From Flocculibacter collagenilyticus (GTDB lineage: Bacteria; Pseudomonadota; Gammaproteobacteria; Enterobacterales; Alteromonadaceae), in the NCBI RefSeq assembly GCF_016469335.1, contig NZ_CP059888.1:806001-870000 (forward strand): 64,000 nucleotides of DNA. The letters are read 5' to 3'. Both the position numbers and the translations under genes were made by a program. Below are positions 34,601-44,870 of this stretch, piece after piece (the first letter of the stretch is position 1; the number at the start of each line of letters is the position of its first letter). The notes beneath the pieces are model-generated. The model saw only the letters and a list, made by a program, of their open reading frames with translations, was not told the origin of the DNA and ran no database searches.

Positions 34601-36729
34601 ATGTGATTAGGTAATGTAATTGTAATTGTAATTGTAGTGCCTTCACCTTGTATTGAGCTTACGGTTAAAGTGCCACTGTGCAACTGGATTAAGTTTTGGC
34701 ATACGTTTAGGCCGCCGTTAGCGTGCGGTGTGTGTGCACGTGATGGTGTTGTGTGACTTAGTGGGTTAATAGGCTCTGCAATTTTTATAGTTTGTGCTAA
34801 CACGTTTGCTGAGTCAAAACCGTTTCCGTTGTCTTCAATCGTCAGCATTAGCTGTTTGCTATTATGAGCACATTCTTCCTGATGTGTATACTTGGCCGAA
34901 ATGGTTATTTCGGTGGCTTTGCCATGCAATACAGCATTTTTTAACAATTGAAAGATGACTTGCTGAATTCTTTTGGTATCTGCATAGATGACGGTGTTGC
35001 TCGGCTCAATGTAATACGATATTGAGTATGTCATGTTAGGCAACGCAAAACGTAATAATTGTTCCGTTTCCTTTAGCAGCATGTTCAAGTTATAGGTATG
35101 TTTTTGTAGATATAAGCTGTGTTTATTGAGTTGCTCTTTATCAAGCTTGCTTTCAATATCAAAGGAGTAGTAAGCAGCTTCGCTGTATAAGTTGTTAAGT
35201 GATGATTGACTATTTTCCGTTAAGTCAGGCTGCTGCTTAATATTGTATAGCTTTGCCACGATTGTATGTAATGGCGTTATGATGTCTTGATTGAGTTTAT
35301 GTTGTAATTTTTGATTGATAACAGCTATTTGTTGGTTGCGTACATTTGCATACTTTTCGGCAATAAATTTAAGCTTACGACGGTTAAATAGTAGCGTTAA
35401 TATCAATAGAATAAGGCAACAGCCAGCCGCAACTAACCACAGCTGAAGGGTATTAAGTTGTTGTTGATGTCTGCTTTTTAAATCAATGTTGTTTTGTTTC
35501 ATTTGGGCAAAAAGTTTGCGTAAATTATCGTTATTAATTCGCTCACGTTCGTTATTGATTAGCAACGAGTGCTTTTGCGCAATAACCTCATCATTTAAGG
35601 TTTTATATTTTTTAAAATAATCTAAGGCTAGATCGTGCTGAGCGCGTTGCTCATAAACCTTACTGAAAAGCTCGTAGGCGTGGCCGATATCTAATTTATC
35701 ATTCACTTTTTGCGCTAATGAATAAAACGTTTTTGCCATACTGAGTGCGGTATCTAATTGATTTAGCTGTAGGTACGCCTCCGCTATGCTATGGGTAATA
35801 TTGGCTTGAATAGATTGGTATTCAAATTTTTTCGCAATGGAGAGTGCTGTGTTTAGGTAGGTTAACGCTTCATCCGCTTTACCCAATTCCAGATAATACC
35901 CCCCCATATTATTCAGAGTAGCGCAAGATAAGGCTGTTTCACCTAACTCTTGATGTTTTCTAAGCGCCCGCTGGTAAAAGTCGATAGACTGCTGAAAGTC
36001 GCCCATACGTTGGAATAGAACAGCTAAATTGCCCATTGTTGCTGCAATATTGGATTGATAGCCCATTTCCTGAAATATCGCTAAGCTGTTTTGGTAATAA
36101 CTTAATGCGCGCTCAAGGTCGTTCAGCTTTAAATAAATACCAGCTATATTGGTATGAACATCAGCAATATCGATTGTTAAATCTAATTCTGTATAAATCT
36201 CTAATGCGGCGAGATATTGCGCCAATGACGGCTCCATTTTGCCTAGCTCTCGATACACTAATCCAATATTGTTTAGGCTGTCGGCTACTTTCTGTTTATT
36301 AGGTAAAGTTTGTCGAATCTGGTAGGAGTCTTGATAGCTAGTTAATGCCTTATCGTATTGACCCAGTTGATAATACCCAATGCCAATATCATTTAACGCT
36401 TGTGCTTTTGCATTCAAATCTTGCGACTTATCGGCGATACTCAAGGCTTCTTTATTCACCGTTATGGTTTGTTTAGGTTGGCCGAGTTGAAAATATAAAC
36501 GCCCTAAATGATGAAGTAGCGTCAGCTTTTTTTCCCTGTCTGCTTTATCGGTGAGAGTAGGTAATATGTTTTTGCCCAGCGCGATGGCTTGTGCAGGGTT
36601 GCTAGAGCGCAATTGTAGGAAGGCAGCCATTTGTTCAGACGTTGTTGAACCAGCTGTATGATCAGCAAGAGCGAAAGTTGGGTAGCTGGTTAGCGTAATA
36701 ATCAATAGAAAAAACGGTGCTATTTTCAC
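34594..36729 (-). CDS. TPR-repeat sensor kinase-like protein lacking a clear H-box
   Basis: A 711-residue protein with a signal peptide (about 1-22), six to eight TPR repeats (about 60-380), one membrane helix (about 429-447, LWLVAAGCCLILLILTLLF), a coiled coil, and a HATPase domain: N-box QLLKNAVLHG (about 595-605), G1 DNGNGFD (about 633) and G2 GGLNVCQNLI. Where the HisKA H-box HExxTPL is expected it reads NQDIITPL (480-487), so the usual histidine is Gln481; H477 lies four residues earlier. No response regulator is adjacent. The tail has a TITITIT run from repeated ACAATT units. Likely a periplasmic-TPR sensor with altered phosphotransfer. Confidence 0.75.
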   Translation of the reverse strand: MKIAPFFLLIITLTSYPTFALADHTAGSTTSEQMAAFLQLRSSNPAQAIALGKNILPTLTDKADREKKLTLLHHLGRLYFQLGQPKQTITVNKEALSIADKSQDLNAKAQALNDIGIGYYQLGQYDKALTSYQDSYQIRQTLPNKQKVADSLNNIGLVYRELGKMEPSLAQYLAALEIYTELDLTIDIADVHTNIAGIYLKLNDLERALSYYQNSLAIFQEMGYQSNIAATMGNLAVLFQRMGDFQQSIDFYQRALRKHQELGETALSCATLNNMGGYYLELGKADEALTYLNTALSIAKKFEYQSIQANITHSIAEAYLQLNQLDTALSMAKTFYSLAQKVNDKLDIGHAYELFSKVYEQRAQHDLALDYFKKYKTLNDEVIAQKHSLLINNERERINNDNLRKLFAQMKQNNIDLKSRHQQQLNTLQLWLVAAGCCLILLILTLLFNRRKLKFIAEKYANVRNQQIAVINQKLQHKLNQDIITPLHTIVAKLYNIKQQPDLTENSQSSLNNLYSEAAYYSFDIESKLDKEQLNKHSLYLQKHTYNLNMLLKETEQLLRFALPNMTYSISYYIEPSNTVIYADTKRIQQVIFQLLKNAVLHGKATEITISAKYTHQEECAHNSKQLMLTIEDNGNGFDSANVLAQTIKIAEPINPLSHTTPSRAHTPHANGGLNVCQNLIQLHSGTLTVSSIQGEGTTITITITLPNHIL

Positions 36730-36862
36730 TGGGTTACTCCTAATACTGCTGACTAATTACACTAGGATATCAGGAAAGTTTTTGATATTTAGGTTAATTT
36801 TTATTTTTTTGAGTGATTAAATCTTTTGCGAGTACCTATCTTAAGTAGTCGGCGTTTTTTTA

Positions 36863-36893
36863 ATATTGTTACTCTGTGGAAGAGTAACAATAT
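36863..36893. terminator. Perfect 13-bp hairpin after PriC-like gene
   Basis: Bases 36863-36875 pair exactly with 36881-36893 around GTGGA. It lies 13 nt downstream of the PriC-like stop on the minus strand. There is no T-run, so termination is only likely. Confidence 0.45.
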
Positions 36894-36905
36894 CTCTTTT
36901 GTTCA

Positions 36906-37232
36906 CTATGAATTCGCTGCTTTTATTACCGTTTTAAATTGCGCGAGTGTGCTGTGTAATAACTCTAATTTTTTAACAATGACAGCTAATTTTTCTTGGT
37001 CTAATTTATCTAACTCGTTGGCAGGTTCAAGTGCTGATACATCGGCAGCAACCTCTGCAACGTAAGGCTTGAAGTACTTTGATGAGCCTTCAAATAAGTT
37101 ACTTTGCTTAAATACGGCAGAAAATTTGCCTTTACCTTGCTGTTGCATTGACTCGATAAAGTTATCTGCGTCAACGGCTTGTCTATAAAGTTGCTTAAGG
37201 TTTTCGTTTAATTGTTCAATTATTTTTTGCAT
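36906..37232 (-). CDS. PriC-like primosomal protein (tentative), 108 aa
   Basis: A 108-residue all-helical protein. An N-terminal LNENLKQLYRQAVDADN coiled segment is followed by KFSAVFKQSNLF, the SSKYFKPYVAEVAADVSAL middle and the KLELLHSTLAQFK end. These fit the layout of PriC (primosomal protein N''): a helical bundle with an F...LF element. PriC restarts stalled forks with PriA and DnaT. The match is by eye and the sequence is divergent; an unrelated helical protein is possible. Confidence 0.45.
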   Translation of the reverse strand: MQKIIEQLNENLKQLYRQAVDADNFIESMQQQGKGKFSAVFKQSNLFEGSSKYFKPYVAEVAADVSALEPANELDKLDQEKLAVIVKKLELLHSTLAQFKTVIKAANS

Positions 37233-37395
37233 TTTATTAAAGAAATATTGATTTATGCCGATATGGTTTGTGGAGCATTCTACACCAATTTGATAAAGAA
37301 GTGAGTGTTATATCCTTCAATAAAGAAGGTTATATTTCTTCGGCTTTATTTAACGTGTGTGTGCGTTTCGGTTTTTTAAACTGATGGAGGTATTG

Positions 37396-37599
37396 ATGAG
37401 TGTTTCTATTGGTGGCTCTAGTAGCTTACCTCAAATGGATGCTAGTCAAGGAGCGGAAGTTTATGCCGTTGCTTTGTCTAAAAACCATCAAGAAATGCAA
37501 GGTGAAGCAGCTTTAGCGTTAATTCAAGCTGCGGCACAGCCTATGCCTGCTGTTTCGGCAAACCCTGCAATTGGGTCGCATGTAAACGTGATTGTATAA
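37396..37599 (+). CDS. YjfB-type putative motility protein, 67 aa
   Basis: Start at ATG 37396 with GGAGG 7 nt upstream, giving 67 residues; the frame to 37357 is not needed. SVSIGGSSSLPQMDASQGAE then VALSKNHQEMQGEAALALIQAA and the Pro-rich IGSHVNVIV end match the YjfB putative-motility family (central xxMQGxxALxLIxA). Members are small cytosolic proteins near flagellar or chemotaxis genes. None are adjacent here except the EAL-HDOD and CheZ-like genes in the same 8 kb. Confidence 0.65.
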   Translation: MSVSIGGSSSLPQMDASQGAEVYAVALSKNHQEMQGEAALALIQAAAQPMPAVSANPAIGSHVNVIV

Positions 37600-37661
37600 A
37601 AATCGGCATTAGGCAGTGTTCTATCATGCTAATGCCACTGTAAGGCAACAAACAGTGGCGT

Positions 37662-38678
37662 TTAGAATAAGTTGATTGGCGTCTTGCTAGGCTGGCCGCC
37701 AATCTCTTTTACTAATTTCGGTACTAAAAACCCTGGCAACGCTTCGAGTAATAACTGCATTAATTGTTTTGCTTCAGCTTCAGGCACATCAAAATGCGCT
37801 GCACCGGCAACCTTATCCAGTAAATGCAGGTAGTAAGGCATAATACCAATCTCAAATAGTCGTTCACTTAAATTAACCAGCGCGTTAGCATTATTGTTTA
37901 CATCTTTTAAAAGCACGGCTTGATTCAGTAATGTGATACCGGCTTGTGTTAATTTATTTATTGCAGCAGATAGCTCATCGTTCATCTCGTTTGCATGATT
38001 AATATGTGTAACCACAACGGCTTTAAGGCGCGTATTTACTAACATATCGACAAACTCGCTAGTGATGCGTGAAGGGATTACTACAGGTAAGCGGGTATGA
38101 ATTCGTATCCGCTTTAGATGGGGAATATCCTCAAGCTTGTTGAGGTACCACTGAATATGATCGTCTTTGGCCATAAGCGGATCGCCGCCACTTAAGATCA
38201 CTTCATTGATCCCAGGGTGGGCAGTAATGTACTCAAGGGTATCTAATAACGCTTTCTTGCTAACACTGTTCTCTTGATACGGAAAATGACGACGAAAACA
38301 GTAGCGGCAGTTGATGGCGCATCCCGTTTTTAATAATACTAATACTCGGCTTTTGTATTTATGTAATAAACCTTTTACTGCGGGTTTTTGCTCTTGCAAT
38401 GGGTCGTTAATAAAGCCGGTAACTTGCTTAAATTCTTTGCGATTTACACCCACTTGTAGAAACAAAGGATCGTTAGGATTACCTTTTTCCATTCTTGCTA
38501 CAAAGTTTTTTGGCACCCGCAAAGGAAATAGTTTTCTGGCTTGAATATCTTCCTCATTGAAATAGTCTTTAATATCAAGTATTTTCAATAGCATTTCAGG
38601 GTCAGTGATGACCTCTGACAATTCTTTTTGCCATTGACAGTGCAAACTTGATTCATTTCGATGTATTATTTGCGACAT
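37662..38678 (-). CDS. epmB: EF-P lysine 2,3-aminomutase
   Basis: A 338-residue radical SAM protein with TGCAINCRYCFRRHFPY (CxxxCxxC), the VILSGGDPLMAKD loop and IRIHTRLPVVIPSRI, all as in EpmB/YjeK. It makes (R)-beta-lysine for attachment to EF-P. It is divergent from efp with a 38-bp spacer, the same layout as in E. coli. Confidence 0.96.
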   Translation of the reverse strand: MSQIIHRNESSLHCQWQKELSEVITDPEMLLKILDIKDYFNEEDIQARKLFPLRVPKNFVARMEKGNPNDPLFLQVGVNRKEFKQVTGFINDPLQEQKPAVKGLLHKYKSRVLVLLKTGCAINCRYCFRRHFPYQENSVSKKALLDTLEYITAHPGINEVILSGGDPLMAKDDHIQWYLNKLEDIPHLKRIRIHTRLPVVIPSRITSEFVDMLVNTRLKAVVVTHINHANEMNDELSAAINKLTQAGITLLNQAVLLKDVNNNANALVNLSERLFEIGIMPYYLHLLDKVAGAAHFDVPEAEAKQLMQLLLEALPGFLVPKLVKEIGGQPSKTPINLF

Positions 38679-38716
38679 TTCGTCAGTGTCCCCAGATATT
38701 TGGTTAAGAGGAAATT

Positions 38717-39286
38717 ATGGCCAATTTCAGTACAAACGAGTTTAAAGCCGGCCTTAAGATAATGTTAGACGGCGAGCCTTGCAACATTCTTGAGAATGAA
38801 TTTGTAAAACCGGGTAAAGGCCAAGCCTTTAACCGTGTGAAAATCCGTAAGTTAATTAGCGGAAAAGTATTAGAAAAAACATTTAAGTCAGGTGAGTCGG
38901 TAGAAGGTGCAGAAGTACGTGATCACGAACTTGCGTATTTATACAATGACGGTGAGTTTTGGCACTTTATGGATAACAGCACATTTGAACAAATTGCTGC
39001 TGACGCTAAAGCGCTTGGTGATAATGAAAAGTGGTTGGTTGAAAACGACTTATGTACATTAACATTATGGGATGGTGCGCCAATTGCCGTTACCCCACCA
39101 AATTTTGTTGAATTAGAAGTCACTGAAACTGATCCTGGTTTAAAAGGTGATACTGCTGGTACAGGTGGTAAACCTGCAACACTTTCTACTGGTGCTGTTG
39201 TACGTGTTCCTTTATTCATCCAAATTGGTGAAGTGATTAAAGTTGATACTCGTAACGGCGAGTATGTGAGCCGCGCACAAAAATAA
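38717..39286 (+). CDS. efp: Elongation factor P
   Basis: A 189-residue protein with the modification loop [12 protein letters not shown], placing the target lysine at K34. The three beta domains and the C-terminal [20 protein letters not shown] are standard. AAGAGG precedes the ATG. EF-P rescues ribosomes at polyproline; K34 is modified by EpmA and EpmB, both flanking this gene. Confidence 0.98.
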   Translation: MANFSTNEFKAGLKIMLDGEPCNILENEFVKPGKGQAFNRVKIRKLISGKVLEKTFKSGESVEGAEVRDHELAYLYNDGEFWHFMDNSTFEQIAADAKALGDNEKWLVENDLCTLTLWDGAPIAVTPPNFVELEVTETDPGLKGDTAGTGGKPATLSTGAVVRVPLFIQIGEVIKVDTRNGEYVSRAQK

Positions 39287-39302
39287 GTGATGCAATATGC
39301 GT

Positions 39303-39339
39303 AAAAGCCCCGCAATGGTTTTCTGTTGCGGGGCTTTTT
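39303..39339 (+). terminator. Rho-independent terminator of efp
   Basis: AAAAGCCCCGCAA (39303-39315) pairs perfectly with TTGCGGGGCTTTT (39326-39338), with T39339 after it. It follows the efp stop by 16 nt. Confidence 0.93.
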
Positions 39340-39370
39340 GATTATTAATGCTTAAATATAGGTGTTTGCA

Positions 39371-40336
39371 ATGAATTGGCAACCAACAGCATCGATTGAA
39401 ACCTTACGTGAAAGAGCAAAATTACTTCAACAAATAAGGGCGTTTTTTGCTGAACGTGAGGTATTGGAAGTCGATACTCCGGCACTGAGTCACGCCACTG
39501 TCACTGATGTGCATTTGTTTAGTTTTGACACTCAGTTTTTTGAACCTGGTGCTAATACTAGCAATACCTTGTATTTACAAACTTCACCCGAATATGCAAT
39601 GAAGCGGTTACTTGCAGCAGGCAGTGGGCCGATTTTTCAAATAAGTAAATCCTTTCGTAATGAAGAAGCGGGTAGGCATCATAACCCTGAGTTTACGATG
39701 TTAGAATGGTACCGCCCCGGCTTTGATCATCTCGATTTAATGGAAGAAGTTAGCAACCTATTAAGTACGGCACTGCAGTGTGCTGACGCTGAGAAAGTAA
39801 CATATCAGTCTGCCTTTTCACGTTATTTAGGTTGTGATCCGTTAGAAGCATCGCTTACCGAGTTAAAAGCGGTGTGTAACGAGCACGGTTATGAGGCAAT
39901 CGCTAAGCATGAAGATAATAAAGACACACTGCTTCAATTGTTATTTTCACAAATTGTAGAGCCAAATATCGGCCTACAACGACCGTGTATAGTGTTTGAT
40001 TTTCCTGCATCTCAAGCTGCGCTTGCTCGAATAAGTCAGACTGACAACCGTGTAGCAGAACGCTTCGAGGCTTACTTCAAAGGTATTGAGTTAGCGAATG
40101 GTTTTCATGAACTGGCCGACGCGAATGAGCAACTTGCTCGATTTGAGGCAGATAATCGAAAACGTAAAGCGATGAACTTACCGATAAAACCCATTGATCA
40201 TCATCTGATTGCCGCACTAGATGCGGGCTTTCCAAACTGTGCAGGGGTGGCATTAGGCGTAGATCGCTTATTAATGCTGCAACAAAATAAAGCTAGTATT
40301 GAGGAAGTGATAGCGTTTCCAGTATCACGAGCTTAA
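39371..40336 (+). CDS. epmA: EF-P lysine aminoacylase
   Basis: 321 residues from ATG 39371 (an in-frame GTG lies 9 nt upstream). It is a truncated class II lysyl-tRNA synthetase: [23 protein letters not shown] (motif 2), [11 protein letters not shown] and the final [12 protein letters not shown] (motif 3), with no anticodon-binding domain. It attaches beta-lysine to EF-P K34. It follows efp directly; in E. coli it is farther away. Confidence 0.96.
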   Translation: MNWQPTASIETLRERAKLLQQIRAFFAEREVLEVDTPALSHATVTDVHLFSFDTQFFEPGANTSNTLYLQTSPEYAMKRLLAAGSGPIFQISKSFRNEEAGRHHNPEFTMLEWYRPGFDHLDLMEEVSNLLSTALQCADAEKVTYQSAFSRYLGCDPLEASLTELKAVCNEHGYEAIAKHEDNKDTLLQLLFSQIVEPNIGLQRPCIVFDFPASQAALARISQTDNRVAERFEAYFKGIELANGFHELADANEQLARFEADNRKRKAMNLPIKPIDHHLIAALDAGFPNCAGVALGVDRLLMLQQNKASIEEVIAFPVSRA

Positions 40337-40444
40337 ATGGTGAGTGTTTAATATACAGCTAAAAATGCGTTAATTTGTAGTGCGTTTGTGGTGCTTTTTT
40401 GGCGTTATGTAGTGCGGTGACTTTATCATTTAATATCATAGGCG

Positions 40445-40999
40445 TTAAAAGAATTCGATGTCTTTAAATTCGCCTGTTCTTTCATGAAACTTATTATAAA
40501 GTTCAATGGCTTCTTGAACGGTTGCGCCTCCCATAATGGCATTAAACATCACATGTTCGGCTTCTATGGTATATCGCTGTTTAATTTGTAATCGTAACTT
40601 TTGCCATTGATCCTTGTCTTTAATAGCCTCATCTGAAGCTAATATATCGCTCAGGCTTTCAAGGTTTAATGCTACATGATCTAGGCGTTGCGATAAACGA
40701 TCGTAAAACTGAAACGCGACAATGGCTGAATTGATTTGTTCAGTGAGATTGTCTGTTAAGCTGTCTAACTTTTCTAGATCCAGATTTTCAGGGTCACTAA
40801 TATGGCTTTTTACATGAAAGCAAATATCTGCAAGGTTTTTGAACGTTGATGTGAGTGCATTGACTGAGTTATCACCCTCAGTGAGGCTATGATGAATTTG
40901 TGCTACTGACAAACTTAAAAGCTTTGTTGTTTCTCCTCGAAACAAATGATTAGACATTAAACCGCTTTTACTCGTAAGTTTTGCCATTCTGACACTCAT
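40445..40999 (-). CDS. Helical protein resembling chemotaxis-type (CheZ-like) proteins, 184 aa
   Basis: Start at ATG 40999 is chosen; the frame extends to a TTG at 41023. The protein is almost all helix. VAFQFYDRLSQRLDHV recalls the QFQDRxSQ element of CheZ-like and methyl-accepting-type helices, and the end TVQEAIELYNKFHERTGEFKDIEFF is short-helical. It has no membrane segment. A role in signalling or motility is a guess from this motif. It lies between epmA and a glycerophosphodiesterase and breaks the ancestral epmA-psd order. Confidence 0.5.
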   Translation of the reverse strand: MSVRMAKLTSKSGLMSNHLFRGETTKLLSLSVAQIHHSLTEGDNSVNALTSTFKNLADICFHVKSHISDPENLDLEKLDSLTDNLTEQINSAIVAFQFYDRLSQRLDHVALNLESLSDILASDEAIKDKDQWQKLRLQIKQRYTIEAEHVMFNAIMGGATVQEAIELYNKFHERTGEFKDIEFF

Positions 41000-41127
41000 T
41001 CTATAATTAGCTAGGTAACTCAAGTATATAAGTTAATTAAAAAAGCGCCAAAGTAGCAAAGAATAATTTTAGATTGGTGTTTGTACCTAAATCGGAAGTG
41101 CTGCTTTACTGGTTAATGGGTAACCAG

Positions 41128-41850
41128 TTATTCATGCATAATGCTTGCTGGTGTAAGTTGATGCGCAAGAATGACCTTGCTGGTAGATGGGTGGTTAGTA
41201 AAGATGCCATCAACACCTAAGGCATGCATGGCAATGATATCTTCTTTTTGATCAACCGTATAAACAAATACTTTTAATCCTCTTTCATGGGCATCTTGTA
41301 CGTACTCTTTATTGATAAAGCTAACGTCTAGATGAATAGAATAGGCATTTAAGTGTTTCGCAAACGAGGCATAACCTAATGGCATACTGCCAGTTAATGC
41401 GCCAATGGTGATGTCTGGACGCTGTTGGTGAATGCTGTGAATTACATGATGATTAAAAGATGAAATAATAAATTGGTTAATGGTATAGCCAAGCTGTTCA
41501 ACTGCTTGATCGATTACCTTAATGGTTTTCTCTGCGGTATTATTGCCTTTAAGTTCTATATTCACCATTGTTCGTGCATTAATACATTGCAGTACCTGCC
41601 AAAGAGTAGGAATGCATTCTCCTTCGCCAGCATCAAGTGCTTGCAATTCAGCTAAGCTATAGTCGCTAATTTGTCCTGTACCGTTAGTGGTACGATGTAG
41701 CCATTTATCGTGAATAACAATCAGCTCATCTTCTACAAGGTGTACGTCAATTTCAATCCCATCAACGCCCATTTCTGCAGCCGCATTAATTGCTTTTAAC
41801 GTGTTTTCAGGGTGGTTACCACTGGCACCTCGGTGCGCAATAATTAACAT
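41128..41850 (-). CDS. Glycerophosphodiester phosphodiesterase (cytosolic, UgpQ-like)
   Basis: A 240-residue GDPD protein with HRGASGNHPENTL, GIEIDVHLVEDELIVIHD and MVNIELKGN, the catalytic and metal residues of the family. There is no signal peptide, so it is cytosolic (UgpQ-like). It cleaves glycerophosphodiesters to glycerol-3-phosphate. Its start overlaps the end of the EamA transporter by 7 bp, implying co-translation. Confidence 0.9.
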   Translation of the reverse strand: MLIIAHRGASGNHPENTLKAINAAAEMGVDGIEIDVHLVEDELIVIHDKWLHRTTNGTGQISDYSLAELQALDAGEGECIPTLWQVLQCINARTMVNIELKGNNTAEKTIKVIDQAVEQLGYTINQFIISSFNHHVIHSIHQQRPDITIGALTGSMPLGYASFAKHLNAYSIHLDVSFINKEYVQDAHERGLKVFVYTVDQKEDIIAMHALGVDGIFTNHPSTSKVILAHQLTPASIMHE

Positions 41851-42716
41851 GACTCGGTTTTCCCTTTTTGCGTTTGCAAGGTTTCAAATACTGCTGCTGA
41901 TGTAACAATTGTTCCGCCTATGAGTGTGCGCCATGATGGCACTTCTTGCAAAATTATTAGCGCTAATAAAGTGCCATACAAAGGAACTAAACACGATATT
42001 AAGGCAATAGACTTTGCTTTTAAATGAGTAAACGCACCTGCAAATAGTGCATGCGGTGCCGCTGTGAAGACCACACCAGCGAGTAATAACATTGCAAGAG
42101 AGTAATGACTTAAATGGCTGGGCGTCACATCAATAAACCAGCATAGTGTTAATGCAGCAAATGCAATTTGGTAGGTCATTGCATGCTGTCCTGAATAGTG
42201 ACTTAAATGTCGTTTATGAAGTAGGTTTCTAAACGCAAATAGTAGCGCAGATAATAGGCCTAATAATACGCCAGTGCTGATGTCGTTATCTGCATTTAAT
42301 GGTGGCACCATTAAGTAAACACCCAGCAGCATGAAGGCACCAATTGCGATATCGCGGAGGTGAGGTAAAGATTTATCAAACAAGGGCTCTAGAATAACGG
42401 TCATTACTGGGTAAGTAAAAACGGTTATAACACCAATGGCGACAGTAGATAGTTGCATGCTTTGAAAATACGTTACCCAGTGTGCCCCAAGCAACGCGCC
42501 AAGAATGGCACAGATAAAATAATCACGTAGTTTAAATAACCGTATTCGTGCGCCGCTGATGATTAATACTAAAAAGAGAGTTAAACAGCCAAGAACAGCC
42601 CGATAAATAGAGATGTCTAAAGCAGAGAGAGGAATAAGCTTGGCGAATAACGCATTACCGCCAAGCAATAAAATAGCTATATGTAGCATGATTAAACTTT
42701 GTTTAATGGGCGACAT
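41844..42716 (-). CDS. EamA/DMT-family permease
   Basis: A 290-residue protein with ten hydrophobic helices in two EamA halves (YRAVLGCLTLFLVL..., LIALISCLVPLYGTLLALIIL). Substrate cannot be read from the sequence. It overlaps the phosphodiesterase gene by 7 bp and follows psd after 29 bp, so the three may be co-transcribed. Confidence 0.85.
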   Translation of the reverse strand: MSPIKQSLIMLHIAILLLGGNALFAKLIPLSALDISIYRAVLGCLTLFLVLIISGARIRLFKLRDYFICAILGALLGAHWVTYFQSMQLSTVAIGVITVFTYPVMTVILEPLFDKSLPHLRDIAIGAFMLLGVYLMVPPLNADNDISTGVLLGLLSALLFAFRNLLHKRHLSHYSGQHAMTYQIAFAALTLCWFIDVTPSHLSHYSLAMLLLAGVVFTAAPHALFAGAFTHLKAKSIALISCLVPLYGTLLALIILQEVPSWRTLIGGTIVTSAAVFETLQTQKGKTESC

Positions 42717-42745
42717 ATAGCTTAGTTACCAGTTACTTAATTGAA

Positions 42746-43606
42746 CTACTTAATAATACCGAATTGTTCACCCATGCGTGTAACGGATTGAGCTTGGTAC
42801 TCAGGTAAAAATTCAATGCTGTTTTCAGGGAAGGTAAGTACAACCGTTGAGCCTAGCTTAAAGCGTCCCATTTCTTCCCCTTTCTTAAGATGAATAGCGT
42901 TTGCGCCTTTAGTGTCGTACTGCCATCTGAATACAGATTTTCCTGTAGGTGGTGTAACGGTGCCTGCCCAAACAGTTTCAATACTTGCCACGATTGTCGC
43001 ACCAACAAGCACCATAGACATAGGGCCGAATTCGGTATCAAAAATAGCGACAACTCGTTCATTACGGGCAAATAAATTAGGGACATTTTGTGCGGTTAAT
43101 GGGTTAACCGAAAATAAGTCGCCCGGTACGTAAATCATTTCTTTAAGTGTACCGTCAACTGGCATATGAATACGGTGATAGTCTTTAGGGGCAAGATAAA
43201 TGGTAGCAAATTGGCCATTTTCAAAAGGTAATGCAGTTGCAGCATCGCCACCTAATAACTCTTGTACTGTATAATCATGCCCCTTTGCTTGAATGATTCG
43301 GCCATTGGTAATAGGCCCTAATTGGCTGACTGCGCCATCAACGGGATGAACAAAGGTATTGTCTTGCTCGAATAGTGGGCGAGCTCCATCCTTTAGAGGA
43401 CGTGTAAAAAACTCATTAAATGTTTTGTAATCACTCGCATCCGACTTCTCGGCTTCGGCCATATTAATCTTAAATTGTTTGATAAATAATTTAATGAGTA
43501 GGGTAGTGAGCGCACCTGCTTCTGCTGCAGCTAATTTACCTACCAAGCGTGATACAGCGTGTTTAGGTAAGATGTATTGAAAAGCAATTTTAATTCTATC
43601 TAACAT
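42746..43606 (-). CDS. psd: Phosphatidylserine decarboxylase proenzyme
   Basis: A 286-residue protein with [13 protein letters not shown], the PVDGAVS catalytic segment, [10 protein letters not shown] and the self-cleavage site FKLGSTVV, giving the pyruvoyl group at S253 (E. coli S254). It makes phosphatidylethanolamine in the inner membrane. It follows rsgA with a 97-bp spacer in the same direction, as in E. coli. Confidence 0.97.
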   Translation of the reverse strand: MLDRIKIAFQYILPKHAVSRLVGKLAAAEAGALTTLLIKLFIKQFKINMAEAEKSDASDYKTFNEFFTRPLKDGARPLFEQDNTFVHPVDGAVSQLGPITNGRIIQAKGHDYTVQELLGGDAATALPFENGQFATIYLAPKDYHRIHMPVDGTLKEMIYVPGDLFSVNPLTAQNVPNLFARNERVVAIFDTEFGPMSMVLVGATIVASIETVWAGTVTPPTGKSVFRWQYDTKGANAIHLKKGEEMGRFKLGSTVVLTFPENSIEFLPEYQAQSVTRMGEQFGIIK

Positions 43607-43703
43607 TGCGAGTGTTCATTCCTAAAAAGTCTATTTATTACTATTGTTCGAAGCGCAGTCTAACATTAATTATGCATTAAACTTAGATGTTTAAAGACGA
43701 TAT

Positions 43704-44744
43704 TTAGCTGTATGACGGCTTGTTCTGTTCCATGCTTTCTAAAATACGGTGGAAGCTCTCAAATCGAATAGTGGAAATTTTTCCATCCTCGACAGCTTCT
43801 TTTATTAAGCAGCCAGGGTCATTTAAATGTTTGCAGTCTCTAAATTTACAGCCGCCGAGAAATGGTCTGAACTCTTTAAAGCACCAAGCCACTCTATCTG
43901 CGGCAATATGCCATAAGCCAAAATCTCGGATCCCGGGCGAGTCGATTAAGTCGCCGCCAGACTCAAAATGATGCAGTCGTGACACTGTGGTAGTGTGTTG
44001 CCCTAAACCACTTACATCTGACACGTCGTTAACTAGAATTTCAGCACCCGGCAATAAACTGTTGACGAGTGATGACTTGCCTACGCCTGACTGGCCAACA
44101 AATATACTGGCTTTATTGTTCAGTAAACTTTGTAATTCCTTAAGACCTTCAGCAGATTTTGTTGAGACATAATGGAACTGATAACCAATTTCGCGGTAAA
44201 TAGCGACCACTTCATCTATTTCTTGTTTGGTTTTTTCGTCCAGTAAATCAATCTTATTAAGCAGTAGAATAGGTGGTAACTCTGCATCTTCAACGGCAAC
44301 TAAATAGCGGTCGATAATACTGGGTGTGAAAATAGGAAGCACTGCCGACACTATGACGATTTGGTCAAGGTTTGCGGCTACGGTTTTTAAGCCATCATAA
44401 TAATCAGGACGTTTTAATTCAGAGCGACGTTCATGAACCGCCTCAACAACGCCTGCTAAATCGCCGTCGGTAACTTTTGCTCTTCGCCATACCACGTTGT
44501 CTCCGGCAACTAAGCTATCAATCGCGCGACGAATATTACATCGCAACACGTTGCCGTCTTGATCTTCAATGTCAGCATGTTGCCCAAAGCGGCTAATTAC
44601 AGTACCTTCAAGCGCTGGGCCTAAATTATCTGACTGCCATTCTTTCGCATTTGAGGCCGAATTATCTGTGCCTGAAATGCGTTTTTTCAGATTCGCCTTA
44701 ATGCGACGAGACTGACCTTTTGTTAATTTCTGTCGTTTTGCCAC
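43704..44744 (-). CDS. rsgA: Ribosome small-subunit-dependent GTPase RsgA
   Basis: A 346-residue circularly permuted GTPase: OB-fold N-domain, LLNKIDLL (G4), [12 protein letters not shown] (G1), LGQHTTT and DSPGIRDFG (G3), then the zinc knuckle [14 protein letters not shown]. It matures the 30S subunit. It is divergent from orn across 126 bp, as in E. coli. Confidence 0.97.
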   Translation of the reverse strand: MAKRQKLTKGQSRRIKANLKKRISGTDNSASNAKEWQSDNLGPALEGTVISRFGQHADIEDQDGNVLRCNIRRAIDSLVAGDNVVWRRAKVTDGDLAGVVEAVHERRSELKRPDYYDGLKTVAANLDQIVIVSAVLPIFTPSIIDRYLVAVEDAELPPILLLNKIDLLDEKTKQEIDEVVAIYREIGYQFHYVSTKSAEGLKELQSLLNNKASIFVGQSGVGKSSLVNSLLPGAEILVNDVSDVSGLGQHTTTVSRLHHFESGGDLIDSPGIRDFGLWHIAADRVAWCFKEFRPFLGGCKFRDCKHLNDPGCLIKEAVEDGKISTIRFESFHRILESMEQNKPSYS

Positions 44745-44870
44745 GTTTATTCTGCAAATTTAATATTGATAAGCTCTTGTGTACTAGCTAATTTCTAGTA
44801 TCTTAATAATAATGTATGATATACCCATTTCTGTTGGAATAAAAAAGGAATTACGTCGTAAGGCCAATTT

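Noticed and set aside
36826-37065. 79-aa plus-strand ORF over the PriC-like gene
   Set aside because: It is antisense to the helical protein at 36906-37232, with no ribosome site.
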